Shown: positions 1-9,059 of the stretch, one piece after another
Layout of the letters: each line of letters opens with the position of its first letter
How positions within the stretch are numbered: the first letter of the stretch is position 1
NCBI GenBank assembly: GCA_965215355.1
Contig: CBDCDJ010000007.1
Span: 3,534,001 to 3,598,000 of the forward strand
Length of the DNA: 64,000 nucleotides
Direction of reading: 5' to 3'
Origin: CBDCDJ01 sp965215355
GTDB taxonomy: Bacteria; Deinococcota; Deinococci; Deinococcales; Trueperaceae
Notes under the pieces: model-generated
The model's input: the letters and a program-made list of their open reading frames with translations, nothing else
Databases searched by the model: none
Told to the model about the DNA's origin: nothing
Made by a program: the position numbers and the translations under genes

Positions 1-616
1 AGGGAGAATTCTGGGCGATGCTCAGGGCGAGGTCATGAGCACGCGCCTTTAAGGACTCGGAAGGGACAACTTCGTTGACCAAGCCCCACTTTTCCGCCGT
101 GGCGGCGTCAACCGGCTTGCCCGTAAAAATCATTTGCTTGGCTCGAGCCTGGCCGATGAGCCCCGGCAGCCGCTGCGACCCGCCCCAACCGGGCACCGTG
201 CCTACGGTGACTTCGGGCATGGCGAACAGCGCACGCTCCGACGCCAAGCGGAGGTCGGCGCTCAGGGCCAGCTCGAGCCCGCCCCCGTAGGCCATCCCGT
301 CGATGACGGCGATGGTGGGCTGACGGAGCCCCGCGAACACTTCCATGAGCTGGTGGCCTCGGCGCACCCACGTGCGCCACATAGCTGTAGGCGTCAGCTC
401 CGACCAGGCGAAAATGTCCGCGCCGGCGCAGAAGGCCCGCGCGCCTGCCCCCGTCAAGAGCACGACGCGGATGTCCGCGCGGTTGTCCAGCGCCTCGCAA
501 ACGCTCGAGAGGTCGTTCAGCATCTCGAGCGTGAGCGCGTTGAGCTTCGCGGGACGGTTGAGGGTCACGGTGGCGACCGAACCGGCCACATCGAACAGGA
601 TGAGGGCGTCAGGCAC
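1..616 (-). CDS. Enoyl-CoA hydratase/isomerase (crotonase family), 3' end cut off by the window edge
   Basis: The protein would hydrate trans-2-enoyl-CoA in beta-oxidation or a related acyl-CoA pathway in the cytosol. The frame opens with GTG (616-614), only 2 bases after the stop of the upstream CoA transferase, so an ATG-only search misses it. About 205 residues are visible. The crotonase signature is complete: oxyanion segment FCAGAD (about 62-67), GGGLELA (111-117) and PEVTVGTVPGWGG (134-146). Glu115 and Glu135 align with the two catalytic glutamates of mammalian ECH (Glu144 and Glu164), so hydratase activity is likely. The C-terminal helical part lies outside the window. It forms an operon with the LacI regulator and CoA transferase. 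The family is certain; the acyl substrate is not. Confidence 0.9.
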   Translation of the reverse strand, partial: MPDALILFDVAGSVATVTLNRPAKLNALTLEMLNDLSSVCEALDNRADIRVVLLTGAGARAFCAGADIFAWSELTPTAMWRTWVRRGHQLMEVFAGLRQPTIAVIDGMAYGGGLELALSADLRLASERALFAMPEVTVGTVPGWGGSQRLPGLIGQARAKQMIFTGKPVDAATAEKWGLVNEVVPSESLKARAHDLALSIAQNSP

Positions 617-618
617 GG

Positions 619-2232
619 CTAGTAGGGCACCGCTTGGTGGCGCGGGGCAGCCGCCGCTTTGGGCTCGAGACGGAGTCCGAACGGTTCGGGGTCGAAGAGG
701 CTCGCCGCCATCAGCTTCAGGCTCTCGCTCACCCGGAGTGGAAACCCGGCTTGCGCCAAAATGTCGCGCTCGAGGTCGATGCCGGGGGCGATTTCGACTA
801 CCGTGACGCCCTCGGCTTCCAAGCTCATGACGCACCGCTCGGTAATATAGGTAACCCGTTGCCCTTGTTGCTTAGCACGCCGGCCACTCAAGCTGACATG
901 CTCCACCTCGGGCACGAACTTCTTAACGCGTCCCTCTTGCAAAATGGTCACCTCCCTGTTTTCGATAGCGAGTTCGAGACCGCCCGCCGTAAAGTAGCCG
1001 CTGAAAACAAGCTGCTTCACTCGGTTCGTAATGTCGATAAAACCGCCTGCCCCGGCGGTGACGTGCGGTTTGGCGGCCAACTGGGACACGTTGACGTTGC
1101 CGTGCCGGTCGATTTGCATAAAAGAGAGAAGGCTGCGCTGGAAGCCGCCGCCTTGAAAGTAAATAAACTGTGAGGGTGAAGGCACGATGGCTTGAGCGTT
1201 GGCCGCGCAGCCGAACTGGAAGCCTTGCAAGGGCAGCCCTCCGACGGCACCCTGTTCTATGACCCAGGTAACTACGTCCGGAACGCCTTCCTCGAGCAGA
1301 ATATAGGGAACCAGCGCAGAGATGCCGAAGCCTAAGTTCACCGCTTCACCGCGCTGAAGCTCCAGCGCCGCGCGCCTGGCAATCACTTTGTCGGCGCTGA
1401 AAGGAACGGCGTCGAAGCGACCGAGAGGAAGCTGAATTTCACCGCTGATGGCTGGGTCGTAAGCGGTCTGCGTCGTCTGCTGTTGGTCGGGCGCTAGTAC
1501 GACGTAGTCGACCAATATGCCGGGAACTTTGACGTTTTGCGGAGACAGCGAACCGTTCGCCGCCAACCGCTTGACCTGCGCGATGACGACGCCCCCGTTG
1601 TTGCGTGCGGCCAAAGCCTGCTCGAGCACCCCCAGAAAGGCCCCTTCGTGCTCCATCGTCAAGTTGCCCGCCTCATCTGCGGTGGTGGCTCGGATGATGG
1701 CGACGTCGACGGGAATCGCACGGTAGTAGAGCCATTCTCTGTTGTCGAACGTCACAACTTCGACCACGTCTTCTGTAGTAACACCGTTCATCCGCCCCCC
1801 CAGGCGGCGAGGATCGACAAAGGTATCGAGACCCACGTCGGTGAGAACCCCCGGTCTTCCAGCGGCGGCTTCCACATGCATGTGGAAGAGGACGCCGCTG
1901 GGCAGGTTGTACGCTTCGACGCGATCCCCGTTGATCATGTCCCAAATCTTGGGGGAAGGCAGCGAAGAAGGTCCGCTCGGGTAGGAGCCCGCAATGACGC
2001 GCTTCAGTAACCCGTCCCGCGCGAGATGGTCGATGCCCCCAATCCCGTACATGTCTCCGGCTGCGATGGGGTGGAGCGTCGTTAGGCCACGCGGTCGACC
2101 CTCGCTTTCAAATCTTTCTCCTATCGCCTCGAGCACCTTGTCCGGACAGCCCAAGCCGCTGGAAGAGCTGACCGAAACCACAGCCCCGTCGGGAATAAGC
2201 TTGGCAGCATCACGGGCGGAAACGGTTTTCAT
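619..2232 (-). CDS. Acyl-CoA:carboxylate CoA-transferase, fused alpha-beta (propionate CoA-transferase/YdiF type)
   Basis: A 537-residue single-chain family I CoA transferase that moves CoA between an acyl-CoA and a free carboxylate through a glutamyl-CoA thioester. The alpha half (about 1-260) and beta half (about 280-515) sit in one chain, as in Pct/YdiF. The expected catalytic glutamate is in the E-x-G-x-x-G-G motif, Glu326 in EQGAVGG. The start ATG follows a GGAGG-like site and lies 9 bases after the LacI regulator stop. The downstream enoyl-CoA hydratase starts 2 bases after its stop, so the three genes are almost certainly co-transcribed. Together they suggest activation and breakdown of a short-chain or branched acid. 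The true acyl substrate cannot be read from the sequence. Confidence 0.92.
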   Translation of the reverse strand: MKTVSARDAAKLIPDGAVVSVSSSSGLGCPDKVLEAIGERFESEGRPRGLTTLHPIAAGDMYGIGGIDHLARDGLLKRVIAGSYPSGPSSLPSPKIWDMINGDRVEAYNLPSGVLFHMHVEAAAGRPGVLTDVGLDTFVDPRRLGGRMNGVTTEDVVEVVTFDNREWLYYRAIPVDVAIIRATTADEAGNLTMEHEGAFLGVLEQALAARNNGGVVIAQVKRLAANGSLSPQNVKVPGILVDYVVLAPDQQQTTQTAYDPAISGEIQLPLGRFDAVPFSADKVIARRAALELQRGEAVNLGFGISALVPYILLEEGVPDVVTWVIEQGAVGGLPLQGFQFGCAANAQAIVPSPSQFIYFQGGGFQRSLLSFMQIDRHGNVNVSQLAAKPHVTAGAGGFIDITNRVKQLVFSGYFTAGGLELAIENREVTILQEGRVKKFVPEVEHVSLSGRRAKQQGQRVTYITERCVMSLEAEGVTVVEIAPGIDLERDILAQAGFPLRVSESLKLMAASLFDPEPFGLRLEPKAAAAPRHQAVPY

Positions 2233-2241
2233 AGAACCTCC

Positions 2242-3279
2242 TCAAGAGTCCCGAACGATGAGTTCCGGCGTCAGCACGACCTGCCGGGCCGGCTGTCGAG
2301 GGTTGGCAATCCGCGCCAAAAGCAGTTGGGCTGCCTGACGGCCGATTTCCTGGGGTGGGACGGAGAGCGTCGTTAGGGCGGGTTGCGAGAGTGCCGCGTC
2401 CGCGATGTCGTCGAAGCCCACCACTGAAAAGTCATCTCCCGGCTTGTACCCCTCTGACTGAAGGCCGAGCATGACCCCCAAGGCGACCACGTCGTTGTAG
2501 CACACAGCCGCGGTCGGAGGATTCGGCAGCCCGACGAGCTTCTTCACGGCCTCTAAGCCTCCCCTTCGCGTCACCGGTGAGGTGATGAGAAGCCCCTCGT
2601 CGACGGGCAAAGCGTGACGCTCGTGGGCGGCGGCAAATCCCTCCATACGTTCGCGGCGGGCGGAAGAGCGTTCAGGGCCGCCGATAAAGGCGATGCGTGT
2701 GTGGCCTTTGCGGATAAGGTGACGGGTGCCGAGTTCAGCGCCTACGGCATTGTTCGCTCCTACATAGTCCACGGTTTGGTCGGGAAGGTGGCGCGCCACC
2801 AGAACGATAGGTAGTCCCCAGGCCCGCAGTTGGTCGAGCGTTTCCTCCGCTGTGGTTTCAGACGGGCACAGCAGGAAGCCGTCCACACCCCGTTCAAACA
2901 TCGCCGTCAGGAGTTGATCTTGCTTCTCGAGGCTTTCGGAGGTGTTGCCGAGCAGCGACACGTAGCCTGAACGGTTGAGCTGCTGTTCGGTGCCTAAAGT
3001 AAGTTCCGCGAAAAAGGGGTTGCTCAAGTCCGTGACGATAAGGCCGACCGTTTGGGAACGGTTCGTTCTCAGACTCGCCGCTCCGCGGTTATAGATATAG
3101 CCGAGTTTTTTTACCGAGTGGAGCACCCTTTTACGAGTCTGCTCCGCGACGAGGTCGCTGCCTCGCATGACGAGCGACGCCGTCGACCGAGAGACGTTAG
3201 CGTCGCTAGCGACATCACTTAGGGAGACGCGGTCGGTAATGGCTCGAGCTTGCTCACCCACCTGCTTCGGGCGACTCAT
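2242..3279 (-). CDS. LacI/GalR-family transcriptional regulator
   Basis: A 345-residue repressor-type protein. The N-terminal LacI helix-turn-helix is at about residues 18-40 (SLSDVASDANVSRSTASLV), followed by the hinge helix and a periplasmic-binding-protein-like effector domain (from SQTVGLIVTDLSNPFF to the end). I chose the ATG at 3279 because it sits directly before the HTH and has a G-rich ribosome site; a frame extending to 3453 has no family similarity in its first 58 codons. It is the first gene of the minus-strand operon with the CoA transferase and is divergent from the importer that starts at 3635, so it probably controls one or both. The effector is unknown; a sugar or sugar-acid taken up by the importer is a reasonable guess. 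Confidence 0.93.
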   Translation of the reverse strand: MSRPKQVGEQARAITDRVSLSDVASDANVSRSTASLVMRGSDLVAEQTRKRVLHSVKKLGYIYNRGAASLRTNRSQTVGLIVTDLSNPFFAELTLGTEQQLNRSGYVSLLGNTSESLEKQDQLLTAMFERGVDGFLLCPSETTAEETLDQLRAWGLPIVLVARHLPDQTVDYVGANNAVGAELGTRHLIRKGHTRIAFIGGPERSSARRERMEGFAAAHERHALPVDEGLLITSPVTRRGGLEAVKKLVGLPNPPTAAVCYNDVVALGVMLGLQSEGYKPGDDFSVVGFDDIADAALSQPALTTLSVPPQEIGRQAAQLLLARIANPRQPARQVVLTPELIVRDS

Positions 3280-3446
3280 CTCGTTCCAACCCCCGAACAG
3301 GCACCATAGTTCTTTCGCAAATGCCCTCCCCGGAGGGTTTGAGACCGAGGGAATACAGGGGGAAGAACAGGATGGATGCAAAGACAACAAGTATGAAGCA
3401 TTGCTTAAGATGACAAACCTTTCAAAAATTGAGTCTATTGCTGAGG

Positions 3447-3475
3447 TTGACAAGTTTATAGTTTTTGATTATTAT
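3447..3475 (+). promoter_or_regulatory. Sigma70-type promoter for the importer operon
   Basis: A perfect -35 TTGACA (3447-3452) is followed after exactly 17 bases by TATTAT (3470-3475), a 5/6 match to the -10 consensus. It lies in the AT-rich part of the 355-bp gap between the divergent regulator (3279) and the substrate-binding protein (3635). It implies a start near 3482 and a leader of roughly 150 bases. I see no other gene in this gap. Confidence 0.65.
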
Positions 3476-3510
3476 TCAAACAACTACAGAACGTCAAGTT
3501 TTCTTCTGAA

Positions 3511-3524
3511 TTGGATCGATCTAA
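3511..3524. promoter_or_regulatory. Candidate LacI-family operator
   Basis: TTGGATCGATCTAA is a 14-bp near palindrome (one symmetric mismatch pair) with a central CG, the usual symmetry of LacI/GalR operators. It lies about 30 bases downstream of the predicted transcription start of the importer operon, where a bound repressor would block elongation. The neighbouring divergent gene encodes a LacI-family protein. Only one copy was noticed, so the assignment is tentative. Confidence 0.35.
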
Positions 3525-3634
3525 ACATCATACCGATTTTGAGAACGCCCACAGGAACGAGGAAAGGCGGTGGAACGCATAGCTCATGTGTTGTTCAAGA
3601 CATCACGGATAGTCCAGCGTTAGGAGAAGCGTTT

Positions 3635-5581
3635 ATGGCTCGTGTAACAACCCGGCGTGAGCATCCATACAAGAATTTTGCAGTCCTCCTGTCAAGCACA
3701 TTACTTGTGCTACTTTTTACCCTCTTTGGAACAGCGTCGGCCCAGACAACTGCATACAGCGAAGCTCCGCAACTGGCAGAACGTGTGGCGGCGGGGGAGC
3801 TGCCGCCGGTCGAGGAGCGCTTGCCGAGCGAGCCGATGGTGGTCGAGCCGCTCGAGCAAACCGGCACTTACGGAGGCACCTTGCGCTCCGTGCTGCGCGG
3901 CCCGGATGACACCTTCTGGCTCGAGAAGACCATCGGCTACGAGCCGCTCGTGCGCTGGGGTCTGGACGGTAAAACGGTTGTTCCCAACGTTGCAGAATCG
4001 TTCGAGGTCAACGACGACGCCACCGAGTTTAGGTTTACGCTCCGCGAAGGCATGAAGTGGTCGGACGGTGAACCCTTCACCACCGACGACATCAGGTTCT
4101 GGTACGAAGACGTCTTTATAAACGACGAACTCAGCCCCACTAGAACGGATTGGCTCATGTCAGGGGGTGAGCCTGTACAGCTCGAGGTCGTCGACGACAC
4201 CACCTTCATCCTCCGGTTTGCCGAGCCCAATGGTTTTTTGCTCCAACACATCGCCGGCAGCACCAACGAAGGCGACCTCTTCACCAACTACCCGCGCCAC
4301 TATGCGGAGCAGTTTCATCCGAACTACAACGAGAACGTCGCTGAGCTGACCCGGCAAGAGGGCTTCGACACTTGGACGCAGCTCTTCGAGAGCAAGATGG
4401 ATGACTGGCGCTCAGCCGTTAAGCCGTCGCTGCTGGCCTGGCGGGTGACGAATCCTTACGGCGAGGGGACTCGGGCGGTCGCCGAGCGCAACCCTTACTA
4501 TTGGAAAGTGGATACGGCCGGCAACCAGTTGCCCTATATCGACCGCGTCACCTTTGACGTTGCCGAGGACAACGAGGTCATTCTGCTCAAAGCGCTCAAC
4601 GGCGAACTCGACTTGGAAGCGCGCTACATCAACGACAACACCAACAAGCCCGTCCTGTTCGACAACCAAGAGCGAGGCGGTTACCGCTTCTACGGGCTCG
4701 AGCCGACCCACATGAACGAGGCCTCCATCGCTCTAAACCTGACTCACCCGGACCCGGTCAAGCGCGAAATCTTCAACAACAAAGATTTCCGTATCGGCTT
4801 GTCCTACGCCATCAACCGGCCCGAGATCATCGACCTGGTGTTCATCGGTCAGGGCGAGCCTTGGCAGAATGCCCCGAACCGTTCGACACCTTACTTTAAC
4901 GAGGAGCTTGCCAAGCAGTATACCGAATACAATCCGCAACTCGCCAACGAGTATCTGGACAAAGCCTTCCCGGAAAAAAACGCCCAGGGTCTCCGCTTGG
5001 GACCCGACGGGCAGCCTATCACCTTCACCGTGCTGGCGCGGACGGACAAGCAACTCTTCATCGATACGATGGAACTGGTTCGGCAGAACTTGCGCGAGGT
5101 CGGCATCGACATGCAAGTCAGTCCTGTTGACCGCTCGCTATTCTTCGAGCGGCTGGAGGCGAACCAGCACGACGCTATCGTGCTGTCGGGCAACTGGGGT
5201 GACATCGACGCACTGCTAGAGCCGGCTTGGTACACGCCTATCAACACGAGACACTCGGCTTACGCCGTTCCTTGGGCCCAGTGGTACAACAACCACCAAC
5301 AGGGTGAAGAGCCGCCTCAAGCGGTGAAAGATCAGCTTGCGCTTTATGATCAGCTTCAAGCGACGGCCGATCCAGCAAAGCAGACTGAACTGATGAAGAG
5401 CATCCTCGACATCGCCCAGGACCAATTCTACGCCCTCGGTATCGTGCTTCCCCCGACCAACTACGGCATTATCAGCAGGGACATTCGCAATGCGCCGGAA
5501 TCGATGATTGGTGGCAGCATCGTGACGCCACCGGGTTACACCATGCCTGAACAGTACTTTTTCGCTAACAGCTCGCAATAA
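3635..5581 (+). CDS. ABC importer substrate-binding protein, family 5 (oligopeptide/oligosaccharide type)
   Basis: A 648-residue exported solute receptor of the SBP_bac_5 family. Residues 1-36 form a signal peptide (basic start, hydrophobic core about 14-33, cleavage at ASA-QTT). The mature part has the family pattern of an early Y/W-rich lobe, FTLREGMKWSDGEPFTTDDI, and later VKREIFNNKDFRIGLSYAINR. The ATG at 3635 has AGGAG at 3622-3626; an open frame reaching back to 3167 overlaps the regulator and promoter and is not credible. It is longer than typical DppA (about 535), as in large DppA-like receptors for oligosaccharides or acidic sugars. It leads a five-gene importer operon and is followed by a stem-loop. 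The ligand is unknown. Confidence 0.93.
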   Translation: MARVTTRREHPYKNFAVLLSSTLLVLLFTLFGTASAQTTAYSEAPQLAERVAAGELPPVEERLPSEPMVVEPLEQTGTYGGTLRSVLRGPDDTFWLEKTIGYEPLVRWGLDGKTVVPNVAESFEVNDDATEFRFTLREGMKWSDGEPFTTDDIRFWYEDVFINDELSPTRTDWLMSGGEPVQLEVVDDTTFILRFAEPNGFLLQHIAGSTNEGDLFTNYPRHYAEQFHPNYNENVAELTRQEGFDTWTQLFESKMDDWRSAVKPSLLAWRVTNPYGEGTRAVAERNPYYWKVDTAGNQLPYIDRVTFDVAEDNEVILLKALNGELDLEARYINDNTNKPVLFDNQERGGYRFYGLEPTHMNEASIALNLTHPDPVKREIFNNKDFRIGLSYAINRPEIIDLVFIGQGEPWQNAPNRSTPYFNEELAKQYTEYNPQLANEYLDKAFPEKNAQGLRLGPDGQPITFTVLARTDKQLFIDTMELVRQNLREVGIDMQVSPVDRSLFFERLEANQHDAIVLSGNWGDIDALLEPAWYTPINTRHSAYAVPWAQWYNNHQQGEEPPQAVKDQLALYDQLQATADPAKQTELMKSILDIAQDQFYALGIVLPPTNYGIISRDIRNAPESMIGGSIVTPPGYTMPEQYFFANSSQ

Positions 5582-5590
5582 GTTATTGCT

Positions 5591-5625
5591 GAGGGTTCCA
5601 CACTACGTTTGCGTGTGGAACCCTC
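5591..5625 (+). promoter_or_regulatory. Intercistronic stem-loop between receptor and permease genes
   Basis: GAGGGTTCCACAC (5591-5603) is repeated as a perfect inverted copy (5613-5625), giving a 13-bp stem with a 9-base loop and no following T tract. It sits between the receptor stop (5581) and the permease start (5637). Such hairpins are known in importer operons to protect the receptor part of the transcript from 3' decay or to attenuate downstream expression. Equivalent hairpins occur in the two other importers of this window. Confidence 0.75.
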
Positions 5626-5636
5626 CTGGAGAAAAA

Positions 5637-6623
5637 ATGCTTGCCTATATTACGCGGCGCGTTCTCTACATGATCCCGACGCTGTTCGCCATCTCGGTGG
5701 TAGCGTTCATCATCATTCAGCTACCCCCGGGTGATTATCTAACCACCGTGGTCGCCAATATGGCGGATCAAGGTGAAACCATCGACAGTGCGGAACTGGC
5801 GGCGCTCAAAAGACGCTATGGACTGGATCAGCCCGTTTACGTGCAGTACTGGAAGTGGATCTCGGGAATGGTGCTGAGAGGCGATTTCGGGCAGTCTTTT
5901 TCCTGGAACCGGCCTGTCAATCAGCTTATCTGGGATCGGCTGGGGCTTACCTTCATCCTTTCCCTTTCCACTTTAGTCTTCGTTTGGGCCGTAGCAATAC
6001 CCATCGGCATCTATTCAGCCGTTCGGAAGTACTCGCCAGGGGACTATGTAGCTACATTTTTAGGCTTCATCGGTTTGGCGACGCCCAACTTTCTGCTTGC
6101 TCTGGTTTTGATGTACGTGTCCTTCAAGTATTTTGGTCAGAGTGTAGGCGGGCTGTTTTCTCCCGACTATGTGGATGCTCCTTGGAGTTGGGGAAAGTTC
6201 ACCGACTTGCTGGCCCACTTGTGGATTCCGATGGTCGTGCTGGGTACGGCGGGGACGGCTGGACTGATTCGAACGATGAGGGCTAACTTACTCGACGAGT
6301 TGGGCAGACCTTACGTGGTGACGGCTCGAGCTAAAGGTTTAGCGGAAAATAGGCTGCTCATCAAATATCCTGTGCGACTTGCAATGAACCCATTCGTCAG
6401 CAGCCTGAATGACGTTCTAGTGCAGTTGGTTTCGGGGGCGGCTATCGTTTCCATCGTACTGAGCCTACCCACCACCGGACCGATGTTGCTGAATGCCCTC
6501 TTGGCCCAAGATATGTACTTAGCAGGCTCGTTTATCATGCTCCTTAGCGTTCTGACCGTCGTCGGCACGCTGATTTCCGACATCCTTCTAGCCTGGCTCG
6601 ACCCGCGGATTCGCTACCGCTAA
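5637..6623 (+). CDS. ABC importer permease, DppB/OppB type
   Basis: A 328-residue inner-membrane permease. It opens with the typical short N-terminal helix (LAYITRRVLYMIPTLFAISVVAF), continues with about six membrane segments, and has the ATPase-contact EAA loop near TARAKGLAENRLL. The ATG at 5637 follows TGGAGAA; an upstream in-frame start at 5586 would run through the stem-loop and is less likely. The gene is 55 bases after the receptor and 9 bases before the second permease. It should form the transmembrane heterodimer with that permease. The C-terminal WLDPRIRYR tail is standard for the family. Confidence 0.94.
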   Translation: MLAYITRRVLYMIPTLFAISVVAFIIIQLPPGDYLTTVVANMADQGETIDSAELAALKRRYGLDQPVYVQYWKWISGMVLRGDFGQSFSWNRPVNQLIWDRLGLTFILSLSTLVFVWAVAIPIGIYSAVRKYSPGDYVATFLGFIGLATPNFLLALVLMYVSFKYFGQSVGGLFSPDYVDAPWSWGKFTDLLAHLWIPMVVLGTAGTAGLIRTMRANLLDELGRPYVVTARAKGLAENRLLIKYPVRLAMNPFVSSLNDVLVQLVSGAAIVSIVLSLPTTGPMLLNALLAQDMYLAGSFIMLLSVLTVVGTLISDILLAWLDPRIRYR

Positions 6624-6632
6624 GGAGTGGGC

Positions 6633-7907
6633 ATGGACCTCAACCGAAAGACAGGCCGAGAAGATGTAGAAGAAAAGGACAAGGCTAGGACTGCCACCAC
6701 CACGGAGAGCTTAGAAGGCGTAGGTGCCTCTGCCGAACCCCAACAGGGCGAAGATGCTCTCGACGTTCCGAGCACGCCCCTAGACCCCGACCGTGTCGCC
6801 GACCCCGACACCGAAGCCCGCATCCAGGTTGCCGGTCAGTGGCGCTTGATGTGGTGGAAGTTCAGAAAACACAAGTTGGCGATGCTGGGCGGCATCGTCA
6901 CTTTGCTCATCTACTTCATCGCCATTTTTGCCGACTTTCTGGCTCCTTTTCCCACCGACGCCTACAGCGCCCGCTATACCTACGCGCCACCACAGCCTTT
7001 GAGGTTCGTCACCGGCACCGAGGAGGGTCGAAAGTGGGAGCTGTTCGTCAACGGCTACACCGTCGAAGTCGACCCGGTGGCACTGCGCCGCACCTTTGTG
7101 GTCGACCCTGAAGTCAGCTTTCCAGTCGGTTTGTTCGTCAAAGGTGCCCCTTACAAGCTTTTGGGCTTGATTCCCACCGACCGCCACCTGTTAGGCCCTG
7201 TGAACGCGGGCGACCCCATGTACCTCTTAGGTGCCGACCGCTTGGGGCGCGACGTTTTGAGTCGTACCGTCCACGGCACCCGCGTGTCAACGTCCATCGG
7301 ATTGGTGGGCGTGGCCTTGAGCTTGTTCTTAGGCGTTTTGCTGGGCGGCATCTCCGGTTTTTACGGTGGGGCTGTCGACAATTTTATTCAGCGCCTCATC
7401 GAATTCTTGCAGTCGATTCCCTCGATTCCCTTGTGGATGGGTTTGGCCGCAGCTATCCCGCTGACCATGCCGCCTTTGCGGGTTTACTTTCTCATCACCG
7501 TGATTCTCTCGATTATCGGCTGGACCGGCTTGGCAAGGGTGGTGCGGGGCAAGTTCTTCTCGCTCAAAACCGAAGACTTCGTCACGGCAGCGAGGTTGGA
7601 CGGCTCTTCGGATTTGCGAATCATCATGCGCCACATGGTGCCCTCGTTCATGAGCCACATCATCGCGGTGGTGACTTTGGCGATTCCCGGCATGATTCTA
7701 GCTGAAACGTCGCTGAGCTTCTTAGGAATAGGCCTGCGTCCGCCGGTGGTGAGCTGGGGCGTGTTGTTGCAAGAGGCGCAAAACATCCGCAGTGTGGCTA
7801 CCGCCCCGTGGCTGTTCTGGCCGGGCGTGGCGGTCATCGTCGCCGTGTTGGCGCTGAACTTCTTAGGCGACGGCTTGAGAGACGCGGCGGACCCCTATGT
7901 CAGTTAG
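6633..7907 (+). CDS. ABC importer permease, DppC/OppC type with long N-terminal and periplasmic insertions
   Basis: A 424-residue permease, about 120 longer than a standard DppC. The first 65 residues are an acidic, proline-rich cytoplasmic extension. The first membrane helix (about LAMLGGIVTLLIYFIAIFADF) is followed by a roughly 110-residue outside loop before the family motif LGADRLGRDVLSRTV. The EAA-type loop is at TAARLDGSSDLRIIMRHMVPS. The ATG at 6633 is preceded by AAGGAG (6622-6627); a GTG at 6627 overlaps that site and is rejected. The long loop and tail recur in importers paired with oversized receptors. It pairs with the upstream permease. Confidence 0.93.
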   Translation: MDLNRKTGREDVEEKDKARTATTTESLEGVGASAEPQQGEDALDVPSTPLDPDRVADPDTEARIQVAGQWRLMWWKFRKHKLAMLGGIVTLLIYFIAIFADFLAPFPTDAYSARYTYAPPQPLRFVTGTEEGRKWELFVNGYTVEVDPVALRRTFVVDPEVSFPVGLFVKGAPYKLLGLIPTDRHLLGPVNAGDPMYLLGADRLGRDVLSRTVHGTRVSTSIGLVGVALSLFLGVLLGGISGFYGGAVDNFIQRLIEFLQSIPSIPLWMGLAAAIPLTMPPLRVYFLITVILSIIGWTGLARVVRGKFFSLKTEDFVTAARLDGSSDLRIIMRHMVPSFMSHIIAVVTLAIPGMILAETSLSFLGIGLRPPVVSWGVLLQEAQNIRSVATAPWLFWPGVAVIVAVLALNFLGDGLRDAADPYVS

Positions 7908-7949
7908 GGCTGTGCTAGCTGGGGCTGGGGTAGCTGGGTGTAACTTTGC

Positions 7950-7974
7950 AAGCCGAGAGCGCAGGGCTTTTTTT
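7950..7974 (+). terminator. Weak possible terminator or attenuator inside the importer operon
   Basis: AAGCC (7950-7954) pairs with GGCTT (7965-7969) across a 10-base loop and runs into seven T residues (7968-7974). It lies in the only sizeable gap of the operon, between the permeases and the ATPases. The stem is short, so partial termination at most is expected. Confidence 0.3.
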
Positions 7975-8015
7975 GTACCGGCTTTGGGCTTGGCACCCCT
8001 AAAAGATAGGACGAG

Positions 8016-9059
8016 ATGACCCGCCAAGACGCACTCATCGAAATCAAAAACCTCAAGACCCACTTCTTCACCGACGAAGGCATCATCAAGGCGGTGGACG
8101 GGGTGGACTTTTCCATCCCCCGAGGCAAAACGCTGTGCGTGGTGGGCGAGTCCGGCTGCGGCAAGTCGATAACGGCGCGTTCCATTTTGCAAATCGTCGA
8201 TGCTCCGGGCAAAATCGTCGCGGGAGAGGTTCTTTTTCACCCTTCACCCGACAAGACCACCGACTTGGCGACGCTGAACCCGAGGGGCAAAGACATCCGG
8301 GCGATTCGCGGCAAAGACATCAGCATGATTTTTCAGGAGCCGATGTCCTCTTTGTCGCCGGTTCACACCATCGGCAACCAAATCATGGAGGCCATCCTTT
8401 TGCACTTGCAGGTGAGCAAACAGGAAGCCAAAGATAAAGCCGTCGAGGTCTTGAGGCGGGTCGGCATCCCCAAGGCGGAGACGCGCTTGGACGCCTACAC
8501 CTTCCAACTCTCGGGCGGGATGCGCCAGCGCGCTTGCATCGCGATGGCCTTAGCCTGCGAGCCCAAGCTGCTCATCGCCGACGAGCCCACCACAGCTTTG
8601 GACGTGACCACCCAGGCCAACATCTTAGACCTCATCAAAGAACTGCAAGAGGAGTTGGGCATGTCGGTCATGTTCATCACCCACGACCTGGGCGTGGTCG
8701 CCGAGATTGCCGACGAGGTGGTGGTGATGTACTTGGGCACGGTGGCCGAGCGGGGGGACGTGGACGCTATCTTTCACGACCCCAAGCATCCCTATACCCA
8801 AGCCCTGCTCCGCTCGATTCCCAAGCTGGGCACCGGCGATAAGGCGCGGCTCGAGGCCATCCGCGGCATGGTCCCTCACCCTTTCAACCGGCCCAGTGGT
8901 TGCCCCTACCACACCCGCTGCGACCAGGCTATGCCGGGCATCTGCAACGAGCTTGTGCCCCCGGTCGAACACTTGGGCGCGGGCCGAGAAGTCAGGTGCT
9001 TGCTTTACAGCGACATTGAACAGGTCCGGGCGGAACAAGAAAACAGGGTGGCGGCGTGA
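8016..9059 (+). CDS. ABC importer ATPase, DppD/OppD type
   Basis: A 347-residue cytoplasmic ATPase that powers the importer. Walker A GESGCGKS is at about residues 44-51, the signature LSGGMRQRACIAMAL near 167-181 and Walker B LLIADEPTTALD just after it, followed by the switch histidine in FITHDLG. The C-terminal oligopeptide-transporter extension with the cysteine-rich motif GCPYHTRCDQAMPGIC is present; in this family it often binds a 4Fe-4S cluster. It starts 108 bases after the permease and overlaps the next ATPase by 4 bases (GTGA), so the two ATPases are translationally coupled and should form the heterodimer. Confidence 0.95.
   Translation: MTRQDALIEIKNLKTHFFTDEGIIKAVDGVDFSIPRGKTLCVVGESGCGKSITARSILQIVDAPGKIVAGEVLFHPSPDKTTDLATLNPRGKDIRAIRGKDISMIFQEPMSSLSPVHTIGNQIMEAILLHLQVSKQEAKDKAVEVLRRVGIPKAETRLDAYTFQLSGGMRQRACIAMALACEPKLLIADEPTTALDVTTQANILDLIKELQEELGMSVMFITHDLGVVAEIADEVVVMYLGTVAERGDVDAIFHDPKHPYTQALLRSIPKLGTGDKARLEAIRGMVPHPFNRPSGCPYHTRCDQAMPGICNELVPPVEHLGAGREVRCLLYSDIEQVRAEQENRVAA

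Noticed and set aside
3167..3634. N-terminal extension of the first receptor gene to 3167
   Set aside because: It would overlap the LacI coding region and the promoter and place 156 residues before a proper signal peptide with its own AGGAG site at 3635.
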